Shown here piece after piece: positions 37,460-47,001 of a stretch of DNA of 47,433 bases. The notes below the pieces were generated by a model. It was given only the letters and a program-made list of their open reading frames with translations, was not told the origin of the DNA and searched no databases. This stretch comes from Lachnospiraceae bacterium (lineage in GTDB: Bacteria; Bacillota; Clostridia; Lachnospirales; Lachnospiraceae), in NCBI GenBank assembly GCA_024683155.1, contig JAIKYN010000121.1, forward strand, positions 1 to 47,433. Reading direction: 5' to 3'. The translations under genes and the position numbers were made by a program. Position 1 is the first letter of the stretch; every line of letters starts with the position of its first letter.

Positions 37460-38485
37460 GTGAAGCTTTTATCATTCGCAGTACCTTGCTATAACTCTGA
37501 AAATTATATGAGAAAGTGCATCGATTCCCTGCTGCAGGGAGGAGATGAGGTGGAGATCCTCATCGTGGATGACGGATCCAAGGATCAGACCGCCGATATT
37601 GCCGATGATTACGAGAAGAAGTATCCCGGCATCTGTAAGGCCATTCATAAGGAAAACGGTGGACACGGTTCCGCTGTGAACAGTGGTCTGGAGCATGCCA
37701 CCGGTTTGTTTTTCAAGGTGGTGGACAGTGATGACTGGGTAAGTAGCAGTGCCTATGAGGAGATCTTAAGAGTGTTGCATCAGTTTGCCGGCAGTGATCA
37801 GGTGCTGGATATGCTCATCAGTAACTTTGTTTACGATAAGGTGGCAGAGGATAAGCATAAGGTCATGCGTTATAAGCACGCCCTTCCTGAGAATCGCCTG
37901 TTTACCTGGAATGAGGTAAAGCATTTCCGCAAGGGACAGTACATCCTCATGCATTCCGTGATCTATCGTACCAAGCTGCTGAAGGATGCAGGCTTAAAGC
38001 TTCCCGAGCATACCTTCTATGTAGATAACATTTATGTGTTTGAACCCATGCTTGGCGTTAAGAACATGTATTATCTGGATGTGAACTTCTATCGTTATTT
38101 CATCGGAAGAAGCGATCAGTCCGTGAATGAGAAGATCATGATCTCCCGTATCGATCAGCAGATCAAGGTCAATAAGCTGATGTATGATTTCTTCGTAGTA
38201 CATAAGCCGCAGATCGCAGCCAACCGGAAGCGTTACAGCTATATGTACAATTACCTGGAGATCATTACCGCTATCTCCTCGATCCTCCTGGCCATCGAAG
38301 GAACTCCGGAAGCACTGGAGAAACGGAAGGCTCTCTGGGACTACCTGAAGGAGAAGGATGCCGTCCTGGCGGTGAAGCTGCGTCACGGATTTATCGGTGC
38401 TTATACCAATCTTCCGGGCAGAGGCGGGCGAAAGATTTCTGTAGAAGGCTATAAACTGGTGCGGAGATTCTTTAACTTTAACTGA
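37460..38485 (+). CDS. Glycosyltransferase family 2
   Basis: LLSFAVPCYNSENYMRKCIDSLL; VEILIVDDGSKDQTADIA; ENGGHGSAVNSGL; KVVDSDDWV. Confidence 0.93.
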   Translation: MKLLSFAVPCYNSENYMRKCIDSLLQGGDEVEILIVDDGSKDQTADIADDYEKKYPGICKAIHKENGGHGSAVNSGLEHATGLFFKVVDSDDWVSSSAYEEILRVLHQFAGSDQVLDMLISNFVYDKVAEDKHKVMRYKHALPENRLFTWNEVKHFRKGQYILMHSVIYRTKLLKDAGLKLPEHTFYVDNIYVFEPMLGVKNMYYLDVNFYRYFIGRSDQSVNEKIMISRIDQQIKVNKLMYDFFVVHKPQIAANRKRYSYMYNYLEIITAISSILLAIEGTPEALEKRKALWDYLKEKDAVLAVKLRHGFIGAYTNLPGRGGRKISVEGYKLVRRFFNFN

Positions 38486-38759
38486 TATCTCATGGATCCT
38501 GCTTTTTGCTACTCCCTGAAAAACAGGAACATTTCATTTTGCTTCTCTCAGAAAAACAGGAAAAATTTTAAAATTTATGTTTATGAGGGATTTGTGGGTA
38601 ATTATTAAGTTTTATATGGACGTTTATTCATTTTGAGGTCCATAACGATTGACGAAAGTTTGCGAAAGTGTTTGAAAGAGCCTTGACGAGCGGATTTTCA
38701 GTATGTGAATAAAGATACAAAAACATGTCTTTCCATGGCGGACATCCATTCGCTGTGGC

Positions 38760-38788
38760 TTGACAGTGTCTGTTTTAGATAATAAAAT
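38760..38788 (+). promoter_or_regulatory. Consensus-like sigma-A promoter
   Basis: TTGACA-N17-TAAAAT. Confidence 0.65.
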
Positions 38789-38826
38789 AGGCATGTTTAG
38801 GACTTGAATAATTATGATTTTGTTAG

Positions 38827-38863
38827 AAAGAGTGCAGTAAGGCGCTTACTGTACTCTTTTTTT
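38827..38863 (+). terminator. Intrinsic terminator/attenuator upstream of ORF 38877
   Basis: aaagagtgcagtaag-gcg-cttactgtactcttt: 15-bp stem with one G-U wobble, followed by a T-run. Confidence 0.85.
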
Positions 38864-38876
38864 CTCGTTAGTTTGT

Positions 38877-39443
38877 ATGTTACGGAACCCGTATAAGGAT
38901 GATTATGATCATCGACCGGAAGTGAATAGACGTGGGCGGTTTGTGGATCGCTTCTATTATAAGGGAGATCTTTATAAGCTTCCGTTTGACGGAAAGCAGA
39001 AGAAACGGACCGTGGTAGTGAGCCTTTTATTTTTCCTGCTGTTCATTGGTCTGTGGGTGCTCCAGGGACTGATCAATCAGGCGTCCTCCCGCGTACTGTG
39101 GGTGCTGGTTCCCTATATGTTTATCCTGCTTCCTGCTTTATATATGGGACTGGGGATCGCGGAATATGCTTTTTCCCATAACCCCATGCGCAGAGAGGAA
39201 TACGAGAAGGGACTGGAGCGTATGAAACATTCGGTTCTGGGTGTGATGATCTTCTCTGTGATCAGCATGATCTGTGAGATCCTGTACCTGATCCTCAGGG
39301 CCGGACAGTATGAATGGAAGAGTGAATTATTGTTTTCCATTTTTTATCCATTCCTCATTGGAGCGGGAATCTTATTCGGAAAATATTATGACCGCACCTT
39401 CTCCGGCATCACCATGGAAAAGGTGGAGCTGGAAAATGAATAG
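38877..39443 (+). CDS. Small membrane protein of unknown function
   Basis: About four hydrophobic helices (VVVSLLFFLLFIGLWVLQGL, VLWVLVPYMFILLPALYMGLG, VLGVMIFSVISMICEILYLIL, LLFSIFYPFLIGAGILFG). No clear Shine-Dalgarno upstream of the ATG. Confidence 0.7.
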   Translation: MLRNPYKDDYDHRPEVNRRGRFVDRFYYKGDLYKLPFDGKQKKRTVVVSLLFFLLFIGLWVLQGLINQASSRVLWVLVPYMFILLPALYMGLGIAEYAFSHNPMRREEYEKGLERMKHSVLGVMIFSVISMICEILYLILRAGQYEWKSELLFSIFYPFLIGAGILFGKYYDRTFSGITMEKVELENE

Positions 39444-39504
39444 GATGTTTTCTTCCTATATCAACAGGAAGTTAACATAAATCATATCTTATAAGGAGGA
39501 TATT

Positions 39505-41874
39505 ATGAAAAGAGCTAAGAAATTCCTGGCATTAATGCTTGCCGGGGCAATGACTGTATCTTTAGCTGCTTGTGGCGCTGCTGAGCAGACTGCTGAGACA
39601 ACCGCTGCTACAACTGCAGAGACTACAGCTGAAAGCGTTGCAGAAGAGACTACTGTAGAAGAAGCTTCTAACAGTGACACTCCTCTTGTGATCGCTGCAG
39701 ATGATTTCTCTGAGAAATTCAGCCCGTTCTTCTCTAACAGTGTACCTGATACCAATGTTCAGGCTATGACACAGGTATTACTGCTGGGTAACGACCGTGC
39801 AGGAGAGATCGTTTACAATGGTATTGAAGGTGAGACAAAGTCCTGGAACGGTACGGATTACTTCTATCAGGGAGCATCCGATTGTACTGTTACCGAGAAT
39901 GAGGACGGAACAGTATTATATGAGTTCAAGCTGCGTGATGATCTGGTTTTCTCTGATGGAGAGCCTGTAACCGCAGATGACGTGATCTTCACCATGTATG
40001 TATATCTGGATCCTTCCTATGATGGTGCTACCTCTCTTTACTCTCTGCCGATTCAGGGTATCGAAGAGTACAGAAGCGGTGCAGAACCTCTTTGGAAAGT
40101 ACTGTACAACAACGGCGCTGACAACACAGACTTCAGCCTCTATACAGAAGAGCAGCAGAAGCAGTTCTTCGAGACAGATCTGCCTGCAGCAGGTGCTGCT
40201 TTCGCACAGGATATCACAGATTACTGTGTCGCAAACTATGCAGATTACTTTGACGCAAGCGTTTCCAGTGATGTAGCAAATGCTATGACACTGTGGGGCT
40301 ATGGCGCCATCGAAGAGGGTGTACTGACTGCTCCCTCCGGAAAGACATGGGATCTGGCAACCGCTGAACCTACTACCGCTGAGTGGTGGGAGGAAATCCT
40401 GGCTGCATATGATAATGATATCGTAACAGCTACCGATACCGAGAAGGCTAACGTTACCTTCACAGAACTTCTGGATCCCAGTTACCTGAACACAGTTGAG
40501 ACCGGCGCTTCCGCTGATCATGTAACAGGTATCACTAAGGTAGACGATTACACCGTAGATGTACTGTTAACCGAAGTAGATGCAACTGCTATCTATAACT
40601 TAGGCGTATATATCACACCGCTTCATTATTATGGTGATAAGTCTCTGTATGACTATGACAATAACCAGTTCGGTTTTGTAAAGGGTGATCTTTCTTCCGT
40701 ACGTGCCAAGACCACAGTTCCCATGGGCGCAGGTCCTTACAAGTTCGTGAAGTATGAGAACAAGACCGTCTACATGGAAGCAAACGACCTGTATTACAAG
40801 GGTGCTCCCAAGACCAAGAATCTGCAGTGGAAGGTTACCTCTTCTCCTGATAAGACTCCCGGTGTTGTTCAGGGTACCATCGATATCTCCGATCCTTCCG
40901 CATCTAAGGATGCTCTGGCGCAGATCGCAGGCGAGAACAGCAACGGAGAGATCTCCGGTGATAAGCTGACCACTGTTCTGACCGATACAAGAGGATACGG
41001 TTACATTGGTATGAACTCCCAGAACGTTAAGGTTGGCGATGATGGCTCCAGCGAAGAGTCCAAGGCTCTGAGAAAGGCCATTGCAACCGTTCTGTCCGTA
41101 TATCGTGATGTCGTTATTGATTCCTACTATGGCGAAGCTGCATCCGTTATCAACTATCCTATTTCCAATACTTCCTGGGCAGCTCCTCAGGCATCCGATC
41201 CTGACTATGAGATCGCATTCTCCAAGAATGTAGATGGTGAGCCGATCTATACTGATGGTATGAGCCAGGAGGAGAAGGAAGCAGCAGCTCTTGAAGCAGC
41301 ACTTGGCTTCTTCGAGGCAGCAGGATACACCGTAGAAGATGGCAAGGTTACTGCAGCTCCTGCAGGTGCTGAGATGAGCTATGAAGTACTTATCGGTGGT
41401 TCCGGACAGGGTGATCATCCTTCCTTCGGTATCTTAACCGCAGCAAGCGAAGCTCTGAAGACCATCGGCTTTGATCTGGTTGTAACTGACCTTTCCGATT
41501 CTTCTCAGCTCTGGTCCGCAACCGAGGGTGGTACCGCTGATCTTTGGTGTGCTGCATGGCAGACAACCATTGATCCTGATATGTTCCAGATCTATCACAG
41601 TGAAGGTGGTTCTGCATATATGTACAGAATCTATTCTTCCGAGCTGGATGAGCTGGTAGAAGCAGGCAGAACCAATACCGATCAGGCATACAGAAAGGCT
41701 ATCTATAAGGAAGCTCTTGACTTTGTTGTTGATTACGCAGTCGAGATCCCTGTATATCAGAGACAGGATCTGACCCTGATCAGCACAGAGAGAGTAAAGG
41801 TAGATTCCATCTGCCCTGATATGACAACTTATTACAGTTACTTAGACGAGATCGAAACAGTGGAAATGAACTGA
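39505..41874 (+). CDS. Peptide-type ABC transporter substrate-binding lipoprotein (SBP family 5)
   Basis: Signal/lipobox AMTVSLAACGAA; YEFKLRDDLVFSDGEPVTADDVIFTMYVYLDP; AAWQTTIDPDMFQIYHSE; AAGGAGGA ribosome-binding site. Confidence 0.95.
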   Translation: MKRAKKFLALMLAGAMTVSLAACGAAEQTAETTAATTAETTAESVAEETTVEEASNSDTPLVIAADDFSEKFSPFFSNSVPDTNVQAMTQVLLLGNDRAGEIVYNGIEGETKSWNGTDYFYQGASDCTVTENEDGTVLYEFKLRDDLVFSDGEPVTADDVIFTMYVYLDPSYDGATSLYSLPIQGIEEYRSGAEPLWKVLYNNGADNTDFSLYTEEQQKQFFETDLPAAGAAFAQDITDYCVANYADYFDASVSSDVANAMTLWGYGAIEEGVLTAPSGKTWDLATAEPTTAEWWEEILAAYDNDIVTATDTEKANVTFTELLDPSYLNTVETGASADHVTGITKVDDYTVDVLLTEVDATAIYNLGVYITPLHYYGDKSLYDYDNNQFGFVKGDLSSVRAKTTVPMGAGPYKFVKYENKTVYMEANDLYYKGAPKTKNLQWKVTSSPDKTPGVVQGTIDISDPSASKDALAQIAGENSNGEISGDKLTTVLTDTRGYGYIGMNSQNVKVGDDGSSEESKALRKAIATVLSVYRDVVIDSYYGEAASVINYPISNTSWAAPQASDPDYEIAFSKNVDGEPIYTDGMSQEEKEAAALEAALGFFEAAGYTVEDGKVTAAPAGAEMSYEVLIGGSGQGDHPSFGILTAASEALKTIGFDLVVTDLSDSSQLWSATEGGTADLWCAAWQTTIDPDMFQIYHSEGGSAYMYRIYSSELDELVEAGRTNTDQAYRKAIYKEALDFVVDYAVEIPVYQRQDLTLISTERVKVDSICPDMTTYYSYLDEIETVEMN

Positions 41875-41951
41875 TCCGGTTCGTTTAACAGGAAATGAAT
41901 TCGTCAGCTGTCCATTTTTGACGGACAGCTGGCGATTATTCTTGTAAAAAG

Positions 41952-42004
41952 CATTTCGTGAGGAGAAGAGGAGGATCCTCTTCTTGCCACGAAATGATTT
42001 TTTC
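41952..42004 (+). terminator. Hairpin terminator/attenuator between SBP and oppB
   Basis: catttcgtg-aggagaagaggaggatcctcttcttgc-cacgaaatg followed by ATTTTTT; internal agaagagga/tcctcttct arms extend the stem. Confidence 0.75.
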
Positions 42005-42034
42005 TGCAAGAAAGCAGGTAAGGAGTAGTTTTAA

Positions 42035-43021
42035 ATGAAGAAGTTTATTTTGAAGCGACTGTTGATATCGGTCGTACTGCTATTCTTCGTATCGCTGATC
42101 ATTTATGCCATCATGCGTTGTATGCCTATGTCTTACGTGGAGACACAGGCGATGGCTCTTGCTACCAGACCCGGTGCCAAGAGTTATGAAGAATGGGTAA
42201 AGCAGCTGAATGCACAGTATGGTTTGGACGTAGGTGTCATTCAGGGTTATTTTATCTGGGCCTCGAAAGCGATCCGCCTGGAATTTGGTGATTCCTGGTA
42301 TTGGAATCAGCCGGTTCTGACAAAGTTCCAGAATGTGATCTGGTATTCCTTTTTCCTGGGACTGGTCACCTTCATGATCGAGATCGCCATTGCGATTCCT
42401 GCCGGTATTTCCGCAGCAAAGAAGCAGTATTCCATGACGGATTATACCGTGACCGTTATTGCGCTTCTGGGTATTTCCCTTCCCAGTTTCTTCTTTGCTA
42501 CGATCTTAAAGTATGTATTTTCCGTAAAGCTCGGCTGGTTTGATCTATACGGTATCGTTGGACGTATGCACGAAAATATGACACCGATCCAGCAGCTGGG
42601 CGATATCATCTGGCATATGGTGCTGCCCGTGGTGACCATTTCCGTGGTCAGCATCGGTGGTCTCATGCGTTATACCCGTACCAATATGCTGGAAGTTCTG
42701 AATTCCGATTATATCCGTACTGCACGGGCCAAGGGTGTCAGCGAGAAGAAGGTGGTCAATCACCATGCATTCCGTAATACCCTGATCCCCATCGTTACCT
42801 TACTGGGTGGTTCCCTTCCCGGTCTGTTCAGTGGTGCCATGATCACAGAGACCCTGTTCCAGATCCCCGGGATCGGCTATACCTCATATGTAAGTATCAT
42901 GCAGGGCGATATTCCTTTTGTTATGTTCTATATGGTGTTCCTTGCGGTCCTTACGCTGACGGGTAATCTTATTGCGGATATCCTGTATGCGGTGGTTGAC
43001 CCGAGAGTCAGAGTAAGTTAG
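42035..43021 (+). CDS. oppB: Peptide ABC transporter permease (OppB-like)
   Basis: FILKRLLISVVLLFFVSLIIYAIMRCMP; YIRTARAKGVSEKKVVNHHAFRNTLIPIVTLLG; PGIGYTSYVSI. Confidence 0.94.
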   Translation: MKKFILKRLLISVVLLFFVSLIIYAIMRCMPMSYVETQAMALATRPGAKSYEEWVKQLNAQYGLDVGVIQGYFIWASKAIRLEFGDSWYWNQPVLTKFQNVIWYSFFLGLVTFMIEIAIAIPAGISAAKKQYSMTDYTVTVIALLGISLPSFFFATILKYVFSVKLGWFDLYGIVGRMHENMTPIQQLGDIIWHMVLPVVTISVVSIGGLMRYTRTNMLEVLNSDYIRTARAKGVSEKKVVNHHAFRNTLIPIVTLLGGSLPGLFSGAMITETLFQIPGIGYTSYVSIMQGDIPFVMFYMVFLAVLTLTGNLIADILYAVVDPRVRVS

Positions 43022-43035
43022 GAGGGAGCGCTGCA

Positions 43036-44706
43036 ATGTCTGAAGTAAACACAAAACAAACTGAGAAAAAACTGGATGATGTCACCCGTGTGCGTGTATT
43101 GTCTCCCGGAATGATGGTAGCCAAGCGATTCTTCCGGAATAAGCTGGCAATCGTAGGACTGGTGATCATTGCCTGTATGTTCATCTTTTCCTTTATCGGA
43201 GGTATGCTGATCCCTTACTCACAGAGTCAGGTATTCTACACCACCACCGAGATGCGAAAAGATTATGCCGGAGCAACCGAGATCGATCAGTTCCAGTTCC
43301 AGCTGGGAGAAGGTGCAAGTCTTCCCAAAGATATTTATTCCAAGATGATCCTGGCCGATATGCAGGGGGATTCTGTGATCGAGACCAAAGACGGTACGAT
43401 CCTGGGTGCCGAAAAGGTAGGCGATAAGATGTACATCCTGTACAGCCTTACCGAGACCAAAGGCGGTGCGGACGTACTGAAGGCATATAAAGCCCTGGAA
43501 AAAGGAGAGAGCACCATTGAAGCCGGTGGCAAGATCTATTTCTTTGCCGGTAAAGACGATGCCCCCATTCCTACCTTCTATGAAGGAGAGAAGATCGCTA
43601 CGGCATCCCAGATGTCCTTTACGGCTTATGCGGCAGATATGACCATGTCTCTGGATTTCTGTGAGATGGCCCTGCGTGCTTTAGGCAGCAATATGACCGG
43701 TTTTGAAGCAGACGGTGTCACCTATTCCATGGAAGTGGAAGAGGGCAGCGCACTGGTTACTGCAGCCGGTGAAGAGTATTGCTTTATTTCCAATATGAAT
43801 TTTAATGCCATCGGTTCCGATGTTTATCTGACACCGGATTACAAGCTGACGGCTCTGGAAGCCATTGAAAATGGCGATGCTTCTTTTGTCTATGCAGATG
43901 CGGAAGGCAATGAAGTAGAATATGAGATCGAAAATAAGAACGGTCAGTACACCATTAAGCGTTTTGAAGAGACCAAGGTGATAGCAACCTATGAAGCTCC
44001 TTCCAAAGAGCACATCTTCGGAACCGATGCCAATGGTATGGACCTTCTGGCCCGTCTCATGTACGGTGGTCGTATTTCCCTGTCCATCGGTTTTGTGGTT
44101 GTATTTATTGAAGTATTCATTGGTATGATCATGGGTGGTATTGCCGGATACTTCGGCAAATGGGTGGATAACCTGATCATGCGTATCGTGGATGTGATCT
44201 ACTGTATTCCTTCCATTCCGTTGTATATGATCCTTGGTTCCATCATGGATTATTACAAAGCAAGCTCCACCGTTCGTATCTATGTACTGTGTATCGTAAT
44301 GGGTGCCCTGGGATGGGCCGGTATTGCACGTATCGTTCGTGGCCAGATCCTTTCTCTTCGCGAGCAGGAATTCATGGTAGCGGCAGAGGCAACCGGAATC
44401 AGTACCTATCGCCGGATCTTCAAGCATTTGATCCCTAACGTAGTACCGCAGCTCATCGTCTTTGCAAGTATGGGACTGGGTGAGGTTATCCTGGCAGAGG
44501 CAACCTTAAGCTTCCTGGGACTTGGTATCAAATATCCGGCAGCAAGCTGGGGAAGTATCATCAATGCGGTAAACGATTCCTTCGTTATGACCAACTATCT
44601 GTTTGTATGGATCCCTGCAGGTCTCTTTATCCTGCTGACGGTATTGGCATTTAACTTTATCGGTGACGGTCTGAGAGATGCATTTGACCCTAAGATGAAG
44701 CGCTGA
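43036..44706 (+). CDS. oppC: Peptide ABC transporter permease (OppC-like) with large extracytoplasmic insertion
   Basis: TM1 KLAIVGLVIIACMFIFSFIGG; C-terminal permease HIFGTDANGMDLLARLMYGGRISL...MVAAEATGISTYRRIFKHLIPNVVPQLIV; 556 aa. Confidence 0.93.
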   Translation: MSEVNTKQTEKKLDDVTRVRVLSPGMMVAKRFFRNKLAIVGLVIIACMFIFSFIGGMLIPYSQSQVFYTTTEMRKDYAGATEIDQFQFQLGEGASLPKDIYSKMILADMQGDSVIETKDGTILGAEKVGDKMYILYSLTETKGGADVLKAYKALEKGESTIEAGGKIYFFAGKDDAPIPTFYEGEKIATASQMSFTAYAADMTMSLDFCEMALRALGSNMTGFEADGVTYSMEVEEGSALVTAAGEEYCFISNMNFNAIGSDVYLTPDYKLTALEAIENGDASFVYADAEGNEVEYEIENKNGQYTIKRFEETKVIATYEAPSKEHIFGTDANGMDLLARLMYGGRISLSIGFVVVFIEVFIGMIMGGIAGYFGKWVDNLIMRIVDVIYCIPSIPLYMILGSIMDYYKASSTVRIYVLCIVMGALGWAGIARIVRGQILSLREQEFMVAAEATGISTYRRIFKHLIPNVVPQLIVFASMGLGEVILAEATLSFLGLGIKYPAASWGSIINAVNDSFVMTNYLFVWIPAGLFILLTVLAFNFIGDGLRDAFDPKMKR

Positions 44707-44809
44707 TACGAAGGAACATACGTAAATTCCTTTCCAATATCCCCCGGGGATAGAAAGGGCAGGAACCTGACGTTGTACGAAACAAGGTATAGAAAGAAAG
44801 ACAGAGACA

Positions 44810-45949
44810 ATGGCTGAGAAGAATTATATTTCCGCGAAAGAGTCGCGGGCAATCGCAAAGAAGAATCGTAAGATCACTTCGGAGATCGAAAAGAAACGGA
44901 ACCGGAAGCATATCCCCGAGTCCGAATATGTAACCAGGATGAAGAACGAGGAGAACTGTGTGGAGTTTGATAACGTACACACCTTTTTCTTTACCGATAT
45001 CGGAACTGTAAAGGCTGTAAACGGCGTAAGCTTTGAGGTTCCCCAGGGTAAGACCGTGGGGATCGTAGGAGAGTCCGGCTGCGGTAAATCCGTCACCAGT
45101 CTTTCTCTGATGCAGCTGGTACAGAGACCTTCCGGACAGACCGTAGAAGGTGAGATCCGATTTAATATGGGCGACGGAAAGGCTTATAACATCGTTAATA
45201 CCCCTACTTCCGAAATGCAGAAGCTTCGCGGTAATCAGATGTCCATGATCTTCCAGGAGCCGATGACCAGTCTGAATCCGGTCTTCAGGATCGGCGCTCA
45301 GGTGGATGAAGTCATTACCCTTCATAATCCCACCATGACGAAGGAAGATGTTAAGAACCGTACCATGGAGATGCTGCAGATGGTTGGTATTGCCAACAAA
45401 GAGGGCGTATATGCCATGTATCCTCATGAGCTTTCCGGTGGTATGCGTCAGCGTATCATGATCGCCATGGCGCTGGCATGTAATCCCAGACTGATCATTG
45501 CAGATGAGCCTACCACTGCACTGGATGTTACCATTCAGGCACAGGTGCTGGATCTTCTCCGTAATCTGAAAGATAAGATCAACAGCTCCATTATGCTGAT
45601 CACACATGACCTGGGCGTGGTAGCAGAGATGGCGGACTATGTAGTTGTAATGTATGCAGGTCGCGTGGTGGAAAAAGGTACTGCACAGGAGATCTTCAAG
45701 AATCCACAGCATCCTTACACCATCGGTCTTATGAATTCCAAACCTGTGGTTGGAAAACATGTAGAGGAGCTTTACAGCATTCCCGGAAATGTACCCAATC
45801 CCATTAACATGCCGGATTATTGCTATTTCAAGGATCGTTGCGAGATGTGCGTAGAAGCATGTAACGGAGAATATCCCGGCGTATATAAGCTGTCGCCTAC
45901 ACATGAGGTCAGCTGCTGGAGACACTTTGCGAAGGGAGGGAACAACTAA
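44810..45949 (+). CDS. oppD: Oligopeptide ABC transporter ATP-binding protein (OppD-like)
   Basis: Walker A GESGCGKSV; LSGGMRQR; LIIADEPTTALD; ITHDLGVVAEMAD; C-terminal Cys-rich oligo-HPY region. Confidence 0.95.
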   Translation: MAEKNYISAKESRAIAKKNRKITSEIEKKRNRKHIPESEYVTRMKNEENCVEFDNVHTFFFTDIGTVKAVNGVSFEVPQGKTVGIVGESGCGKSVTSLSLMQLVQRPSGQTVEGEIRFNMGDGKAYNIVNTPTSEMQKLRGNQMSMIFQEPMTSLNPVFRIGAQVDEVITLHNPTMTKEDVKNRTMEMLQMVGIANKEGVYAMYPHELSGGMRQRIMIAMALACNPRLIIADEPTTALDVTIQAQVLDLLRNLKDKINSSIMLITHDLGVVAEMADYVVVMYAGRVVEKGTAQEIFKNPQHPYTIGLMNSKPVVGKHVEELYSIPGNVPNPINMPDYCYFKDRCEMCVEACNGEYPGVYKLSPTHEVSCWRHFAKGGNN

Positions 45950-46929
45950 TGGCAGAGATGGATAACATATTAGAGGTTTCCCACCTGAAAAAATATTTCC
46001 CCATCAAGGGAGGCTTCTTCGGGGGCGTTACCGGACAGGTAAAAGCAGTAGATGATGTTTCTTTTTCCATAAAGCGCGGTACGACCATGGGTCTGGTAGG
46101 AGAATCCGGCTGCGGTAAGTCCACCACCGGGCGTACCATTTTAAGACTGCTGGAAAAGACGGACGGAACCATTCTCTTTAACGGAGAAGATGTCAATAAG
46201 AAGGATAAGAAGGAGCTGCAGGAACTGCGTACCAAGATGCAGATCATTTTCCAGGATCCTTATTCCTCTTTATCTCCCAGACTTCCCGTAGGTGAGATCA
46301 TCGGAGAAGCAGCAAGAGAGCATAAGATCGTTCCGGACAGCGAATATGAGGATTATCTTTCCGAGATCATGAAGGAATGTGGTCTTCAGGAATATTACAA
46401 GGATCGTTATCCCCACGAATTTTCCGGCGGACAGAGACAGCGTATCTGTATTGCCAGAGCTTTGGCTCTGAATCCGGAATTCGTCGTATGCGATGAGCCT
46501 GTATCCGCACTGGATGTATCCATTCAGGCACAGATCATCAACCTGCTGAAGAAGTTACAGCAGGAGAGAAAGCTTACCTATCTGTTTATCTCCCATGATC
46601 TGTCCGTGGTAGAGCATATTTCCGATACCGTAGGTGTTATGTATCTGGGATCTTTGGTGGAAACCGGAAAGACAGAAGATATTTTTGCAAATCCTCTGCA
46701 TCCTTATACCAAGGCACTGTTTTCGGCAATTCCCATGCCGGATCCGGACATTAAGAAAGAACGTATCCTGTTGCAGGGGGATATTCCTTCTCCCGCCAAT
46801 CCGCCGGCTGGTTGTAAGTTCCATACCAGATGTGCGCAGTGCATGGAGATCTGTAAGAGTCAGGCTCCTGTTAAGAAGGATATGGGGAACGGACATTGTG
46901 TATGTTGTCATCTGTATGATGATAAATAA
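45949..46929 (+). CDS. oppF: Oligopeptide ABC transporter ATP-binding protein (OppF-like)
   Basis: Walker A GESGCGKST; FSGGQRQR; FVVCDEPVSALD; FISHDLSVVEHISD; stop/start overlap with oppD. Confidence 0.95.
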   Translation: MAEMDNILEVSHLKKYFPIKGGFFGGVTGQVKAVDDVSFSIKRGTTMGLVGESGCGKSTTGRTILRLLEKTDGTILFNGEDVNKKDKKELQELRTKMQIIFQDPYSSLSPRLPVGEIIGEAAREHKIVPDSEYEDYLSEIMKECGLQEYYKDRYPHEFSGGQRQRICIARALALNPEFVVCDEPVSALDVSIQAQIINLLKKLQQERKLTYLFISHDLSVVEHISDTVGVMYLGSLVETGKTEDIFANPLHPYTKALFSAIPMPDPDIKKERILLQGDIPSPANPPAGCKFHTRCAQCMEICKSQAPVKKDMGNGHCVCCHLYDDK

Positions 46930-46934
46930 AAAAC

Positions 46935-46963
46935 GACCGCGGAATTGGTTCCGCGGTCATTTT
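46935..46963. terminator. Intrinsic terminator after the opp operon
   Basis: gaccgcggaa-ttgg-ttccgcggtc-atttt; 10-bp perfect stem; A-rich on the other side; between convergent genes. Confidence 0.85.
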
Positions 46964-47001
46964 CATGCAAGGTTTTAATTCATCTTATCCGGTCATCCGG
47001 A

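Noticed and set aside
38508-38572. Two copies of (C/T)C(C/A)GAAAAACAGGAA near the end of the GT2 gene
   Set aside because: Too short and imperfect to call a repeat family; may contribute to a weak hairpin but has no clear terminator structure.
40600-41418. 272-aa minus-strand ORF antisense to the peptide SBP
   Set aside because: Low plausibility composition; fully inside a conserved lipoprotein gene.
44690-45925. 411-aa minus-strand ORF antisense to oppD
   Set aside because: Fully overlaps a well-supported OppD gene. The translation is His/Cys-rich with no domain pattern, typical of an antisense shadow ORF.
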